Assembly: GCF_016907515.1 (NCBI RefSeq)
Contig: NZ_JAFBBY010000001.1
Location: 434,001 to 498,000 of the forward strand
Direction of reading: 5' to 3'
Source of the DNA: Nocardioides nitrophenolicus
Lineage (GTDB): Bacteria > Actinomycetota > Actinomycetes > Propionibacteriales > Nocardioidaceae
Length of the DNA: 64,000 bases
Part shown: piece by piece, positions 44,365-54,173 of the stretch
Layout of the letters: each line of letters begins with the position of its first letter
Numbering within the stretch: position 1 is the first letter of the stretch
The notes under the pieces: model-generated
The model's database searches: none
Told to the model about the DNA's origin: nothing
Seen by the model: only the letters and a program-made list of their open reading frames with translations
Program-made: the position numbers and the translations under genes

Positions 44365-46203
44365 TCAGTCGCGCTGGACCTTGAGCAGGAACTCGTAGTT
44401 GGTGCGCGAGTTCCGCAGCCGCTGCAGCAGTGCGGCGTGTGCCTCGGCCCGGTCGCCCTCGGCGAGCTCGCGGCGCAGCTTCCAGATGATCTCGAGCTCC
44501 TCCTTGCCGAGCAGCAGCTCCTCGCGGCGGGTGCCGGAGGCGACGACGTCGATCGCCGGGAACTGGCGCTTCTCGGCGAAGTCGCTGCGCAGCCGCAGCT
44601 CGAGGTTCTCGGTGCCGCGCAGCTCCTCGAAGATCACCTCGTCCACGCGGGAGCCGGAGTCGACGACGGCGGTGGCGAGGATGGTCAGCGAGCCGCCGTT
44701 CTCGATGTTGCGGGCGGCGCCGAAGAAGCGCTTGGGCGGGAACAGCGCCGAGGAGTCGACGCCGCCGGACAGGATCCGGCCGCTGGCGGGCGCCGCCAGG
44801 TTGTAGGCCCGGCCCAGGCGGGTCAGCCCGTCGAGCAGGATCACCACGTCGTGGCCCAGCTCGACCAGGCGCTTGGCGCGCTCGACGGCCAGCTCGGCCA
44901 CGGTGGTGTGGTCGGCGGCGGGCCGGTCGAAGGTGCTCGCGATGACCTCGCCCTTGATCGAGCGCTCGAAGTCGGTGACCTCCTCGGGGCGCTCGTCGAC
45001 GAGGACGACCATCAGGTGGCACTCGGGGTTGTTGGCCGTGATCGCGTTCGCGATCGACTGCAGCAGCGTGGTCTTGCCGGCGCGGGCCGGCGAGACGATC
45101 AGGCCGCGCTGGCCCTTGCCGACCGGCGCGGCCATGTCGATCAGCCGACCGGTCAGGTCGTCGGGCCCGGTCTCGAGCCGCAGCCGCTCGGTCGGCGAGA
45201 CCGGGGTGAGCTGGGTGTACTCGACCCGGTTCTTGGCCTGCTCCGGGTCCACGCCGTTGACCGACTCGATGCGGACCATCGGGTTGAACTTCTCGCGGCG
45301 CTCGCCGTCGCGCGGCTGGCGGACCTGGCCGGCGATCGCGTCGCCGCGGCGCAGACCGTACTTGCGCACCATCGACAGCGACAGGTAGACGTCGTCGGGC
45401 CCGGCGAGGTAGCCGCCCGTGCGGACGAACGCATAGTTGTCGAGTACGTCGAGGATGCCCGCCGCGGGCACCAGCACGTCGTCCTCGCGCACCTCGGTGT
45501 CGGGCTCGCGCCCCGCGCGGTTGGTGCGGTCGCGGTCGCGGCCCCGGCGGCGCCGGTTGCGGCGGCTGCCACCCTCGCCGTCGCCGTCGTCGTCGGCGTC
45601 GTCGTGGTCAGCGGCGGCCGCGGCCGGCCGGGCCTGGTCCTGCTGCTGCTTGCTCTGCTGGTCCTGCTTCTGCTGCTGGTCCTGCTTCGGCTGGCCGCCC
45701 TGCTGCTTCTGCTGCTGGTTCTGGCCACCCTGCTTCTGCTGACGCTGGCCGCCCTGCTTCTGCTGGGCCTTGGGCTCGTCGGCCTTGGGCTTCTCGGGCT
45801 GTTCCGCGCGCTCCGAGCGCTCGGTCCGCTCGGTCCGCTCCGGCTTCTCGGCCTTGTCGGCCTTCTCGGCCCGGGGCGCCTCCGCCTTCGGGGCGTCGGT
45901 CTTGGGCGCCTCCGCCTTCGGCGCCGCCTCCGCCTTCGGCGCCGCCTCCGCCTTCGGGGCCGCCTCCGCCTTCGGGGCCGCCTGCGGCTGCTCGGCGGGC
46001 GCGCTGCGCTGGGTCGCCGCACCGGCCTGGGCGGCCTTGATCGCGTCGACGAGGGCGGCCTTCTTCATCGAGCCGGCGCCGCGGATGCCCATGCCGGAGG
46101 CCATCGCCTTGAGGTCGGCGAGGAGCATGGCGTTGAGTCCACCCGAGCGCTTCTTGGGGGCCGCGGCAGCGGCGGGCGCGGTGGATTCGGGAGTTTCGGT
46201 CAC
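44365..46203 (-). CDS. rho: Transcription termination factor Rho with Gln-rich insertion
   Basis: A 612-residue hexameric RNA helicase. Rho_N domain near residues 21-60. Residues 75-112 are EAAPKA-type repeats. Residues 147-190 hold 25 Gln in 44 positions. Then come an acidic run (200-210) and an Arg-rich patch (213-232). The RNA-binding OB fold starts near 240 and the motor has P-loop SPARAGKTT near 371-379. GTG 46203 is preceded by GGAAGGACTCAC; the frame is open further upstream but without a better start. Actinobacterial Rho often has an N-terminal insertion; here it is prion-like in composition. It follows thrB. Confidence 0.96.
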   Translation of the reverse strand: MTETPESTAPAAAAAPKKRSGGLNAMLLADLKAMASGMGIRGAGSMKKAALVDAIKAAQAGAATQRSAPAEQPQAAPKAEAAPKAEAAPKAEAAPKAEAPKTDAPKAEAPRAEKADKAEKPERTERTERSERAEQPEKPKADEPKAQQKQGGQRQQKQGGQNQQQKQQGGQPKQDQQQKQDQQSKQQQDQARPAAAAADHDDADDDGDGEGGSRRNRRRRGRDRDRTNRAGREPDTEVREDDVLVPAAGILDVLDNYAFVRTGGYLAGPDDVYLSLSMVRKYGLRRGDAIAGQVRQPRDGERREKFNPMVRIESVNGVDPEQAKNRVEYTQLTPVSPTERLRLETGPDDLTGRLIDMAAPVGKGQRGLIVSPARAGKTTLLQSIANAITANNPECHLMVVLVDERPEEVTDFERSIKGEVIASTFDRPAADHTTVAELAVERAKRLVELGHDVVILLDGLTRLGRAYNLAAPASGRILSGGVDSSALFPPKRFFGAARNIENGGSLTILATAVVDSGSRVDEVIFEELRGTENLELRLRSDFAEKRQFPAIDVVASGTRREELLLGKEELEIIWKLRRELAEGDRAEAHAALLQRLRNSRTNYEFLLKVQRD

Positions 46204-46386
46204 GTGAGTCCTTCCCACGTATCTCGTGGGTTCCGCGATCGCACGACGGCGGAACACGCACTGGTCTGGTTCTGCGAAGGTCCGTCCGGCCGGCGGCCGG
46301 TGCGAGCCTGAAAGAGGGGCGGACCGAGCCCGCCGGGGCGCCGAGAACTGCGGCGCTGCGTCAATCTACCACCACGCTGGCGAGGA
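46204..46386 (-). promoter_or_regulatory. rho promoter and long leader
   Basis: 183 nt between thrB and rho. A -10-like TAGATT (46363-46368, minus strand) gives a leader of about 150 nt. The leader contains the small dyad CCCACG-TATCT-CGTGGG close to the start and a GC-rich hairpin near 46290. Long leaders of this kind often serve Rho autoregulation. Confidence 0.45.
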
Positions 46387-47310
46387 TCACCGCGTCGCGG
46401 GCAGGTCCGGCGCGGCGCCGACACCGGCCACCGCGAGCGCGTGCGCGCCCCAGCACTCGGGGCAGCGGGCGAGCAGCTCCTCGGTGGCGAGGGAGCCGGG
46501 GCCGTCGGTGAACGCCAGCACCGTCGGTCCCGCGCCGGAGATCACGGCGGGCACCCCGTCGGCACGCAGCGCCTCGACCAGCGCGAGGCTCTCGGGCATG
46601 GCGGGCCGGCGGTACTCCTGGTGCAGCCGGTCCTCGGTCGCCCGCAGCAGCTCCTCGGGATGCCCGGAGAGCGCCGCGACCAGCAGCGCGGCCCGGCCGG
46701 CGTTGGCCGCCGCGTCGCCGTGGGGTACCTCGGCCGGCAGCAGCCCACGCGCGGCCTCCGTCTCGACGGGCGTGGTGGGGACGAAGACGACCGCGCCCAC
46801 CCGCGGGTCGACGCTGCCGGGGACGGCCCAGAAGGTGCCGTCGGCGTCCTGCCCGGAGATCACGAAGCCGCCGAGCAGCGCCGGGGCGACATTGTCGGGG
46901 TGGCCCTCGAGCCGGGCGGCGAGGTCGAGCAGCGCCGCGTCGTCGAGCAGCAGCCGCCCGCCCGCGACCAGCTCCCGGGCCAGCCACACCCCGGCCACGA
47001 TCGCGGCCGAGGAGGAGCCGAGGCCACGGGCATGCGGGATCACGTTCGTGCAGGACAGCCGGAGTCCGCTCGGCTGCTTGCCGAGACGGTCGAAGGTCAC
47101 CCGCATCGCCCGGACCACCAGGTGCCGCTCGTCGAGCGGGACCTGCCCCTCGCCGTACCCCCGGACCTCGACGACCAGGCCCTCGGGCAGCACCTCGGCC
47201 TCGAGCCGGTCGTGCAGGTCGAGGGCCAGGCCGAGGGTGTCGAAGCCGGGGCCGAGGTTGGCGGACGTCGCGGGCACCCGGACCCGGACCGGGCCCTCCA
47301 CGAAGGTCAT
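46387..47310 (-). CDS. thrB: Homoserine kinase
   Basis: A 307-residue GHMP kinase that phosphorylates homoserine in threonine synthesis. ATP motif IPHARGLGSSSAAIVAG, N-terminal VRVPATSANLGPGFDTLGLA, and the C-terminal VISGAGPTVLAF. ATG 47310 lies 4 nt after the thrC stop. Last gene of hom-thrC-thrB. Confidence 0.96.
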   Translation of the reverse strand: MTFVEGPVRVRVPATSANLGPGFDTLGLALDLHDRLEAEVLPEGLVVEVRGYGEGQVPLDERHLVVRAMRVTFDRLGKQPSGLRLSCTNVIPHARGLGSSSAAIVAGVWLARELVAGGRLLLDDAALLDLAARLEGHPDNVAPALLGGFVISGQDADGTFWAVPGSVDPRVGAVVFVPTTPVETEAARGLLPAEVPHGDAAANAGRAALLVAALSGHPEELLRATEDRLHQEYRRPAMPESLALVEALRADGVPAVISGAGPTVLAFTDGPGSLATEELLARCPECWGAHALAVAGVGAAPDLPATR

Positions 47311-47314
47311 CGAT

Positions 47315-48403
47315 TCACAGGCCCGCGGCCGCGGCGGCGGCGTCGACGTCGGCGTCGACCACCACGTCGGGCAGGACCAGGCCGTCGAGGGCCGTCGCGA
47401 TGTCCTTGAGACCGTGGCCGGTGACCGTGATCGCGACGGTGGCGCCGGCGTAGGACTCCCCGGCGTCGAGCTCCGCGAGCAGGCCGGCGACTCCGGCGGC
47501 CGACGCGGGCTCGACGAAGACGCCGTCATTGGCCGCGAGCGCCTTCTGCGCCGCGAGGATCTGGCCGTCGGAGACGGCGGCGAACCGGCCGCCGGACTCG
47601 TCGCGGGCCGCCTCGGCGAGCTTCCACGAGGCGGGGTTGCCGATCCGGATCGCGGTCGCGCGGGTCTCGGGGTCGGGGAAGGGCTCGCCGGTGACCAGCG
47701 GCGCCGCGCCTTCGGCCTGGAAGCCGCGCATGACGGGCTTCTTCGAGGCCCGGCCGAGGCCGGCGTACTGGGTGTAGCCGAGCCAGTACGCCGAGATGTT
47801 GCCGGCGTTGCCGACCGGCAGCAAATGGAAGTCGGGGGCGTCGCCGAGGAAGTCGACGATCTCGAAGGCGGCGGTCTTCTGGCCCTCGAGGCGGTGCGGG
47901 TTGACCGAGTTGACCAGGGCGACGGGGTACTTCCACGCCATCTCCCGCGCCATCCGCAGACAGTCGTCGAAGTTGCCGCGGACCTGGATCACCTGGGATC
48001 CGTGGAGCACGGCCTGCGCCATCTTGCCGGCCGCGATCTTGCCCTCGGGGACGAGCACGATCGGCGTGACGCCGGCCTTCGCGGCGTACGCCGCCATCGA
48101 GGCCGAGGTGTTGCCGGTCGAGGCGCACACGACCGCCTCGGCACCCTCGTGGACGGCGACCGAGAGTGCGGTGGTCATGCCGCGGTCCTTGAACGAGCCG
48201 GTCGGGTTGTTGCCCTCGACCTTGAGCCACACCTGGGCGCCGGTGAGGCCGGAGAGCCACTCGGAGTGGACCAGGGGCGTGCCGCCCTCACGCAGGGTGA
48301 CGGCGGGAGTGCCGGCCGGGATGTCGAGGAGCTCGCGGTACTCCTCGATGACGCCGCGCCACTGTCCGTTGGCCTGACCGTTGGGGGTGTTGCTCATGCT
48401 CAC
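47315..48403 (-). CDS. thrC: Threonine synthase
   Basis: A 362-residue PLP enzyme that forms threonine from O-phosphohomoserine. The PLP lysine is in [11 protein letters not shown]; the phosphate cup is PVGNAGN. The GTG at 48403 overlaps the hom stop (GTGA); ATG 48397 two codons later is equally possible. Confidence 0.96.
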   Translation of the reverse strand: MSMSNTPNGQANGQWRGVIEEYRELLDIPAGTPAVTLREGGTPLVHSEWLSGLTGAQVWLKVEGNNPTGSFKDRGMTTALSVAVHEGAEAVVCASTGNTSASMAAYAAKAGVTPIVLVPEGKIAAGKMAQAVLHGSQVIQVRGNFDDCLRMAREMAWKYPVALVNSVNPHRLEGQKTAAFEIVDFLGDAPDFHLLPVGNAGNISAYWLGYTQYAGLGRASKKPVMRGFQAEGAAPLVTGEPFPDPETRATAIRIGNPASWKLAEAARDESGGRFAAVSDGQILAAQKALAANDGVFVEPASAAGVAGLLAELDAGESYAGATVAITVTGHGLKDIATALDGLVLPDVVVDADVDAAAAAAGL

Positions 48404-49704
48404 TCTTCGGTTCCCTCGACGCGCATCACCGAGGTGACCTCACGCACGATGTCCATGTCCCGCAGGTGGTCGACGGTGGCGGCCAGCGCCGCGTCCGTGG
48501 CCTCGTGCGAGACGACGACGAGCTGGGCGTCGTCGCCCCGGCCCTCCTGACGAACGGTCTGGATGGAGACGCCGTGCTCGGCGAAGGCCTGCGCCACCGC
48601 GGCGAGCACGCCCGCCCGGTCGTCGACGTCGATGGCGACGTGGTAGCGGGTGCGGGTCTCCCCCATCGGCAGCACGGCCCGGTCGGCGTACGCCGACTCG
48701 CCGACGCCGCGGGTGCCCTGGCGGTGGTTGCGGGCGACGGTGACCAGGTCACCGAGGACGGCGCTGGCGGTCGGGGCGCCCCCCGCGCCGGGTCCGTAGA
48801 ACATCAGCTGGCCGGCGGCCTCGGACTCGACGAACACCGCGTTGTAGGCCTCGCGGACGCTGGCCAGCGGATGCGACCTGGGGATCATCGCGGGGTGGAC
48901 GCGGACGCTGACCGCCTCCTCGCCCTGCTCGTCGCTGCGCAGCTCGGCGATCGCGAGCAGCTTGACGACGCTGTCCATGTCGCGCGCCGAGCGGACGTCG
49001 CCGGCGCTGACCTCGGTGATCCCCTCGCGGTGCACGTCGTTGGCCGTCACGCGGGAGTGGAACGCCAGGCTGGCCAGGATGGCGGCCTTCGCGGCGGCGT
49101 CGAAGCCCTCGACGTCGGCGGTGGGGTCGGCCTCGGCGTACCCGAGCGCCTGGGCCTCCTCCAGCGCGTCGCCGAAGCCCGCGCCGGAGGTGTCCATCTT
49201 GTCGAGGATGAAGTTGGTGGTGCCGTTGACGATGCCGAGCACCCGGGTCACCTTGTCACCGGCCAGCGACTCGCGCAGCGGGCGCAGGATCGGGATGGCT
49301 CCGGCGACGGCCGCCTCGTAGTAGAGGTCGCGGCCGGCCTTCTCGGCGGCCTCGAAGAGCGTCGCGCCGTCCTCGGCGAGCAGCGCCTTGTTGGCCGTGA
49401 CGACCGAGGCGCCGTGCTCGAGCGCGGACAGGATGAGGGACCGGGCGGGCTCGATGCCGCCGATCACCTCGATCACCACGTCGACGTCGTCGCGGGCGAC
49501 CAGGCCCTCGGCGTCGGTCGTGAGCAGCCCGGCCGGCACCTCGACCTCGCGCGGGCTGTCGAGACGTCGTACGGCGACGCCGACCAGCTCCACGGGGGCC
49601 CCGACCCGGGCCGCAAGGTCGTCGGCCTGCTCGCCGAGCAGTCGCACCACCTGCGACCCCACGGAACCGCAGCCGAGCACGGCAACCTTGAGAGGACTGT
49701 TCAC
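48400..49704 (-). CDS. hom: Homoserine dehydrogenase
   Basis: A 434-residue NAD(P)H enzyme that reduces aspartate semialdehyde to homoserine. Rossmann motif [13 protein letters not shown] at the start, catalytic core [11 protein letters not shown], and a C-terminal ACT domain (about 355-434) for threonine feedback. GTG start. In most actinobacteria lysA directly precedes hom; here five other genes intervene. Confidence 0.96.
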   Translation of the reverse strand: MNSPLKVAVLGCGSVGSQVVRLLGEQADDLAARVGAPVELVGVAVRRLDSPREVEVPAGLLTTDAEGLVARDDVDVVIEVIGGIEPARSLILSALEHGASVVTANKALLAEDGATLFEAAEKAGRDLYYEAAVAGAIPILRPLRESLAGDKVTRVLGIVNGTTNFILDKMDTSGAGFGDALEEAQALGYAEADPTADVEGFDAAAKAAILASLAFHSRVTANDVHREGITEVSAGDVRSARDMDSVVKLLAIAELRSDEQGEEAVSVRVHPAMIPRSHPLASVREAYNAVFVESEAAGQLMFYGPGAGGAPTASAVLGDLVTVARNHRQGTRGVGESAYADRAVLPMGETRTRYHVAIDVDDRAGVLAAVAQAFAEHGVSIQTVRQEGRGDDAQLVVVSHEATDAALAATVDHLRDMDIVREVTSVMRVEGTEE

Positions 49705-49794
49705 CCGCTGATCGTATCGGCGGCGGCGGAGTGTCCCGTCAGCGACGGCAGAACGCGGACACCTTGCGGCCGTCCGGCCCCGGGTCGGGCTCGT

Positions 49795-49838
49795 GGTCAG
49801 GGCTCGGCCAGGGCTCGGTCAGGGCTCGGTCAGGGCTC
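49795..49838 (+). repeat. 11-bp tandem repeat
   Basis: Four head-to-tail copies of GGTCAGGGCTC (the second has one change), filling the gap between hom and the stop codon of the oxidoreductase gene. This marks the left edge of the accessory block. Confidence 0.85.
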
Positions 49839-49840
49839 GA

Positions 49841-50782
49841 TCACGGCAGGGTGACGACCACCTTCCCCGTCACCCGCCCGGTCTCCAGCCGCTCCTGGGC
49901 GGCGACGACGTCGTCGAGCGGGAAGGCCGCCTCGACCAGCACGGTCAGCCGGCCGGCGTCCGCCAGGGTGGCGACCTCGGCGAGGGCGGCCCCGTCGGCG
50001 GCGACCATGATCCGCTCCAGGCCGGTCGCGCCCACGGCCCGCAGCTCCTCGGCGGCGCCGTCGGGGAAGCCGGTGATCGTGACGACCGCGGTGCCCTCCC
50101 GGACCGCGCCCAACGGGGGAACACCGTCGTCGACGGTCGAGAGCACGACGTCGACGGGCTCGATCGCCGCGAGCGCCTCCGCGTCGCGGTAGTCGACCAG
50201 CTCGTCGGCGCCGAGGCCGGCGAGCACGGCGTGCTTGCCCGGGCTCGCCGTCGCGACCACATGGGCGCCGCGGGACTTCGCGACCTGGATCGCGAGATGG
50301 CCGACCCCGCCGGCGCCGCCGAGCACGAGCACCCGCCGGCCGGTCGCGTCGCCGACCAGGCCGGCCGCCGCGAAGGCGTGCCAGGCCGTGAGCACGGCGA
50401 GCGGAGCGGCGCCCCGCTGCTCGACCTTCCACGAGGTCGGCGCCTTCGCGAGGTCGGCCGCGGGCACGGCGACCAGCTCGGCGAGGGTGTGCGCCGCCCG
50501 CGGGAAGCGGGCCAGGCCGAACACGGCGTCGCCCACCTCCAGCGAGGTCACCGCCGACCCGGTGGCGACCACCTCGCCGGCCACGTCCCAGCCGGGCCGG
50601 AGCGCGTACTCGATCGGCCCGAAGTCGGTCCCCGCCGCTCGGATCTTGACGTCGACCGGGTTCAGCCCGACGGCCGCTACCCGGACCAGCACCTCGTCGT
50701 CGGCGGGCACCGGCTCGGCCAGCTCGACCAGCTCGATGACCTCGGCGGCCGCACCGGCCCCGGTGTAGCGCACTGCGCGCAT
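49841..50782 (-). CDS. NADP-dependent quinone-oxidoreductase-like MDR protein (1)
   Basis: A 313-residue zinc-free medium-chain dehydrogenase/reductase: GDAVFGLARF, NADPH motif VLGGAGGVGHLAIQVAK and the closing RVTGKVVVTLP. The family reduces quinones or enones. GGAGGAGCGATG gives a strong start. It is divergent from an AraC-type regulator, and a dyad at 50861-50893 lies between them. Confidence 0.9.
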   Translation of the reverse strand: MRAVRYTGAGAAAEVIELVELAEPVPADDEVLVRVAAVGLNPVDVKIRAAGTDFGPIEYALRPGWDVAGEVVATGSAVTSLEVGDAVFGLARFPRAAHTLAELVAVPAADLAKAPTSWKVEQRGAAPLAVLTAWHAFAAAGLVGDATGRRVLVLGGAGGVGHLAIQVAKSRGAHVVATASPGKHAVLAGLGADELVDYRDAEALAAIEPVDVVLSTVDDGVPPLGAVREGTAVVTITGFPDGAAEELRAVGATGLERIMVAADGAALAEVATLADAGRLTVLVEAAFPLDDVVAAQERLETGRVTGKVVVTLP

Positions 50783-50860
50783 CGCTCCTCCTTCAGGTTC
50801 GTCCAGGCTCGTCCGCCTGGGGTGCCCCCAGCCTTCCGGCCGGCGAGGTCACTCACCAGT

Positions 50861-50893
50861 GGCCAGATGGACGATATATGTCATGATCTGGCC
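50861..50893. promoter_or_regulatory. Inverted repeat before the AraC/DJ-1 gene
   Basis: GGCCAGAT (50861-50868) and ATCTGGCC (50886-50893) are exact complements 17 nt apart around an AT-rich ACGATATATGTCATG. It ends at the chosen ATG and may be an operator over the promoter. Confidence 0.5.
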
Positions 50894-51847
50894 ATGCCCT
50901 CGCCTCGCCCCCACCGCATCGGCGTGGTCGCCCTGCCCGGCGTCTACGCCTACGAGCTCGGCGTCGCCTCGCGCTTCTTCGGCGCCGCCGAGGTCGACGG
51001 CCGGCCCGCCTACGAGGTGGTGACCTGCAGCCTGGACGGACGGCCGGTGCCGACCTCCGCCGACTTCTCGGTCGCGGTCCGCGCCGATCGCTCGGTGCTC
51101 GCCGAGGTCGACACGATCGTCGTCCCCCCGTGGGACACCGCCCCCGACGGCGGCGACCCGATCGGTCTCGCCGACCACACCGCACAGCGGGTGGTGTCGT
51201 ACTGCACCGGCGCCTTCACCGTCGCCTCCTCCGGCCGGCTCGACGGCCGGGCGGCGACCACCCACTGGCGCATGGCGGAGCACTTCCGGGTCGCCTTCCC
51301 CCGGATCGACTTCCGGCCGGACGCGCTCTTCGTCGACGAGGACGACGTCCTGACCGCGGCCGGTGCGTCGGCCGCCGTCGACCTCACCCTGCACATCATC
51401 GCCAAGGACCTCGGGGCCGCCGTCGCCGCCGACGTCTCCCGGGCGACCCTCGCTCCCCCACACCGCGGGGGCGGTCAGTCGCAGTTCGTCGCGCGGCCGG
51501 TCGTCGCCGAGGGTCCGGGGACCACCGCCGACGTGCGCGCCTGGCTCCTGGACCGCCTCGACCGCCCGGTCAGCCTCGACGAGGTCGCCGCGGCGTTCGG
51601 CGTCAGCGTGCGGACCCTGACCCGCAGGTTCCGCGACGAGACCGGCCTGACCCTCGGGAACTGGCTGGTGCAGGCGCGCGTCGAGCGCGCCAAGGAGCTG
51701 CTGGAGACCAGCGACGCCGTCGTCGACCTGGTCGCGGAGCGCGCCGGCTTCGCCACCGCCGCGGCGCTGCGCAAGCACTTCCGGGACCGGGTCGGGCTGT
51801 CTCCGCAGCAGTACCGCGCCCGGTTCTCGCTGCGGGCGTCGGTCTAG
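50894..51847 (+). CDS. GlxA-type AraC regulator with DJ-1/PfpI domain
   Basis: A 317-residue regulator. Residues 8-180 form a DJ-1/PfpI-like domain with the nucleophile-elbow Cys in VSYCTGAFTVASSG. Residues about 210-315 form an AraC DNA-binding domain (VSLDEVAAAFGVSVRTLTRRF, then GFATAAALRKHFRDRVGLSPQQYR). ATG 50894 was chosen; ATG 50867 would add nine residues across the dyad. It probably controls the divergent oxidoreductase. The 3' end overlaps the convergent MFS gene by 4 bp. Confidence 0.9.
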   Translation: MPSPRPHRIGVVALPGVYAYELGVASRFFGAAEVDGRPAYEVVTCSLDGRPVPTSADFSVAVRADRSVLAEVDTIVVPPWDTAPDGGDPIGLADHTAQRVVSYCTGAFTVASSGRLDGRAATTHWRMAEHFRVAFPRIDFRPDALFVDEDDVLTAAGASAAVDLTLHIIAKDLGAAVAADVSRATLAPPHRGGGQSQFVARPVVAEGPGTTADVRAWLLDRLDRPVSLDEVAAAFGVSVRTLTRRFRDETGLTLGNWLVQARVERAKELLETSDAVVDLVAERAGFATAAALRKHFRDRVGLSPQQYRARFSLRASV

Positions 51848-53181
51848 CGCAGCCGGGTGGCCGGCACCAGCGCCAGCGCGGCCAGCACGGCCGCGGCGAG
51901 GACCAGCCCGGTGGCGGCGGGAACCGGCGCCGACACCGCGAACCCGGCGAAGACCACGCCGCCGAGGGCCAGCCCGGCACTGTTGGCGAGGTAGTCGTTG
52001 AGCTGCAGCGCCGAGGAGGTGCGTCCCTCCTCGCCGTCCCGCGCGGTCGCGAGGGCGAGCACCGACAGCGTCGAGAAGGCCATGCCGATGCCGAGCCCGG
52101 CGGCGGCCCACCCGAGCACCGGTACGACGAGCGGCACGCCCGGCGCGGCGACCAGCGCGAAGCCACCGACCCCGCCGGCCAGGAGCGCCGCGCCGAGCCG
52201 GACCCGGGTGGGCTGGTCCGCGAGGACCGACCACCGGGCGGCGAGCACCGCGCCGCCGGACCAGGTGACGGCCCCGACGGTGAGCACCCAGCCGGCCTCG
52301 GCGAGCGAGAGGTCGCGCCGCAGGGTGAGCAGGAGCGGGACGTAGACCTCGGCCGCGGCGAAGGCGGTGCCGATCGCGGCCCGCGAGCCGAGGACGGCCG
52401 GCAGCCCGGGGCCCATCCGCCAGGCGCCCGCGGGCAGCAGGCGCCGGGCCCCGCCGACGATCGCGGCGAGCCCGGCCACCACCAGGAGCGGCCAGGCGGG
52501 CAGGGTGCGCTGGCCGGCCAGGCTGACCAGCAGCACGCCGCCCGCGGCCAGCAGCGCCCACGCCAGCCGGCCCGGCTCGGACCGGTCCACGCCGGGGCGC
52601 GAGGGGGCGTCGGCGACCAGTAGCCAGGCGGCGACCGCGACGAGCGGCACGCCGAGGAACACCCAGCGCCAGCCGACCGCGGCCGCGATCTGGGCAGCCA
52701 GCAGCGGACCGACCAGCGCCGGCAGCACCCACGCGGTCGTGAGCACCGCGAACACCCGCGGCCGCAGCCGCTCCGGGTAGGCCTGCGCGATCACGACGTA
52801 GAGAGCCACCCCGAGCACGCCGCCGCCGTAGCCGTGGACCAGGCGGCCGAGCAGGAAGACCGGCATCGACGGCGCCAGGCCGGCGATCACGACGCCGGCG
52901 CAGAAGACGACCAGCCCGCGCCGGAGCGCCGGGGCGGGGCCGCGGCGGTCGACCTCCGCGCCGGCCGCCGCCAGCGCGACGACCGAGGCGGCGAGCGGGG
53001 CGGCGAAGGCGACGGCGTACCAGCGCAGCCCGTCGAGGTCGTCGGCCACGTCGGGCATCACCGTCGCGACCGCGAGCGCCTCGAAGGCGAACAGGAAGGC
53101 GAGGGAGAACACGCCGACGGTGGTGCGGGCGTGCCGGCCCCGCCACGGCGAGGTCGTCGTGGCGTCGTCGAGAGCGGTCAC
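51844..53181 (-). CDS. MFS transporter
   Basis: A 445-residue protein with about 12-14 transmembrane helices ([20 protein letters not shown] at the start, motif-like [20 protein letters not shown]). It resembles multidrug-exporter MFS proteins. Its start overlaps the stop of the upstream oxidoreductase (ATGA), so both are probably controlled by the SoxR-type site at 54150-54167. Confidence 0.86.
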   Translation of the reverse strand: MTALDDATTTSPWRGRHARTTVGVFSLAFLFAFEALAVATVMPDVADDLDGLRWYAVAFAAPLAASVVALAAAGAEVDRRGPAPALRRGLVVFCAGVVIAGLAPSMPVFLLGRLVHGYGGGVLGVALYVVIAQAYPERLRPRVFAVLTTAWVLPALVGPLLAAQIAAAVGWRWVFLGVPLVAVAAWLLVADAPSRPGVDRSEPGRLAWALLAAGGVLLVSLAGQRTLPAWPLLVVAGLAAIVGGARRLLPAGAWRMGPGLPAVLGSRAAIGTAFAAAEVYVPLLLTLRRDLSLAEAGWVLTVGAVTWSGGAVLAARWSVLADQPTRVRLGAALLAGGVGGFALVAAPGVPLVVPVLGWAAAGLGIGMAFSTLSVLALATARDGEEGRTSSALQLNDYLANSAGLALGGVVFAGFAVSAPVPAATGLVLAAAVLAALALVPATRLR

Positions 53182-54137
53182 GTCGCCGGCCGCTCGACCA
53201 GGAGGACCACCTTGCCCGTGGTGGCGCCCGCCTCGAGCGCTCGATGGGCCGCGGCCGCCTCGGCGAGCGGGAACGCACTGCCGACGTGCGGCACCCGGGA
53301 GCCGTCGGCCGCCGCGGCCAGGGCCGCGCGCTCGAACTCCGCGAGCCGGCTCATGATCGGCGGCCCGAGCACGTCGACGACGGGGCGGGCCGGGTCGTCG
53401 TAGGTGTTCTGGACGCCGGACGCCCAGCCGTAGCGGACCAGCCGGCCGCCCGGCGCGAGCCGTTCGTAGAGCGCCTGCCCGACCTCGCCACCCACGCCGT
53501 CGAGGACCACCGTGAGTGGGCCGGGGACGGCCTCCGCCCAGCCCGGCGTACGACGGTCGAGCGCCGGGTCGGCGCCGTGGCGGGCTGCGACGGCGACCTT
53601 GTCGGGGCCGCCGGCGACGCCGACCGCCCGCGCGCCGACGTTGCGGGCGCCCTGGAGCAGCAGCGTCCCGAGGCCGCCGGCCGCGGAGGTCACGGCGACC
53701 AGGTCGTCGGTGGCGATCCGGGCCAGGTCGAGGATCGCGGCGGCGGTGCGGCCGGTGCCGATGACGGCGACGGCGGTGGCGGCGTCGAGGTGGTCCGGCA
53801 GCGGGTACGCCCGGGCCGCGTCGACGACCGCCTGGTCGGCGTACCCGCCGCCGGCGAGGCCGAGGTGGGCGACCACGCGTCGGCCCAGCCAGCTCCGGTC
53901 CACCCCGGCGCCGACCCCGTCGACGGTCCCCGCGACCTCCCGGCCGGGCACGACGGGCAGCTCGGGCGCCTGGCCGAGCCCGAAGGACTCCCCCGCCCGG
54001 ATCGAGGTGTCGAGCAGGTGGACGCCCGCGGCCTCGACGGCGATCCGGAGCTGGCCGGGGGCGGGGTCGAGGTCGGGCAGCTGCTCGAGGCGGAGGAGGT
54101 CGGCGGGCCCGAAGGCGTGGTGGCGGATCGCGTGCAT
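53178..54137 (-). CDS. Quinone-oxidoreductase-like MDR protein (2)
   Basis: A 319-residue MDR enzyme: [15 protein letters not shown], nucleotide motif [16 protein letters not shown] and [10 protein letters not shown] at the end. ATG 54137 ([15 protein letters not shown]) was chosen; a TTG five codons upstream lies inside the SoxR-type dyad. It is divergent from soxR and couples to an MFS gene. NADPH-dependent quinone reductases are common SoxR targets in actinomycetes. Confidence 0.9.
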   Translation of the reverse strand: MHAIRHHAFGPADLLRLEQLPDLDPAPGQLRIAVEAAGVHLLDTSIRAGESFGLGQAPELPVVPGREVAGTVDGVGAGVDRSWLGRRVVAHLGLAGGGYADQAVVDAARAYPLPDHLDAATAVAVIGTGRTAAAILDLARIATDDLVAVTSAAGGLGTLLLQGARNVGARAVGVAGGPDKVAVAARHGADPALDRRTPGWAEAVPGPLTVVLDGVGGEVGQALYERLAPGGRLVRYGWASGVQNTYDDPARPVVDVLGPPIMSRLAEFERAALAAAADGSRVPHVGSAFPLAEAAAAHRALEAGATTGKVVLLVERPAT

Positions 54138-54149
54138 GACGTCATTCGA

Positions 54150-54167
54150 CAACCTGAACTAAGGTTG
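54150..54167. promoter_or_regulatory. MerR/SoxR-type operator
   Basis: CAACCT-GAACTA-AGGTTG is a perfect 6-6-6 dyad, 6 nt upstream of the soxR ATG and 12 nt upstream of the oxidoreductase ATG. A dyad lying between divergent genes of this kind is typical of SoxR control. Confidence 0.65.
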
Positions 54168-54173
54168 AGGTCA

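Noticed and set aside
45600..45760. Coiled transmembrane protein suggested by Leu-rich plus-strand frame
   Set aside because: The Leu runs are the complement of Gln codons in the rho Gln-rich region.
41587..46311. 1574-codon plus-strand frame over prmC-prfA-rpmE-rho
   Set aside because: It covers four well recognised minus-strand genes and has no recognisable domain.
49705..49840. Mobile element end at the 11-bp repeat
   Set aside because: No transposase, no inverted ends or target duplication could be found.
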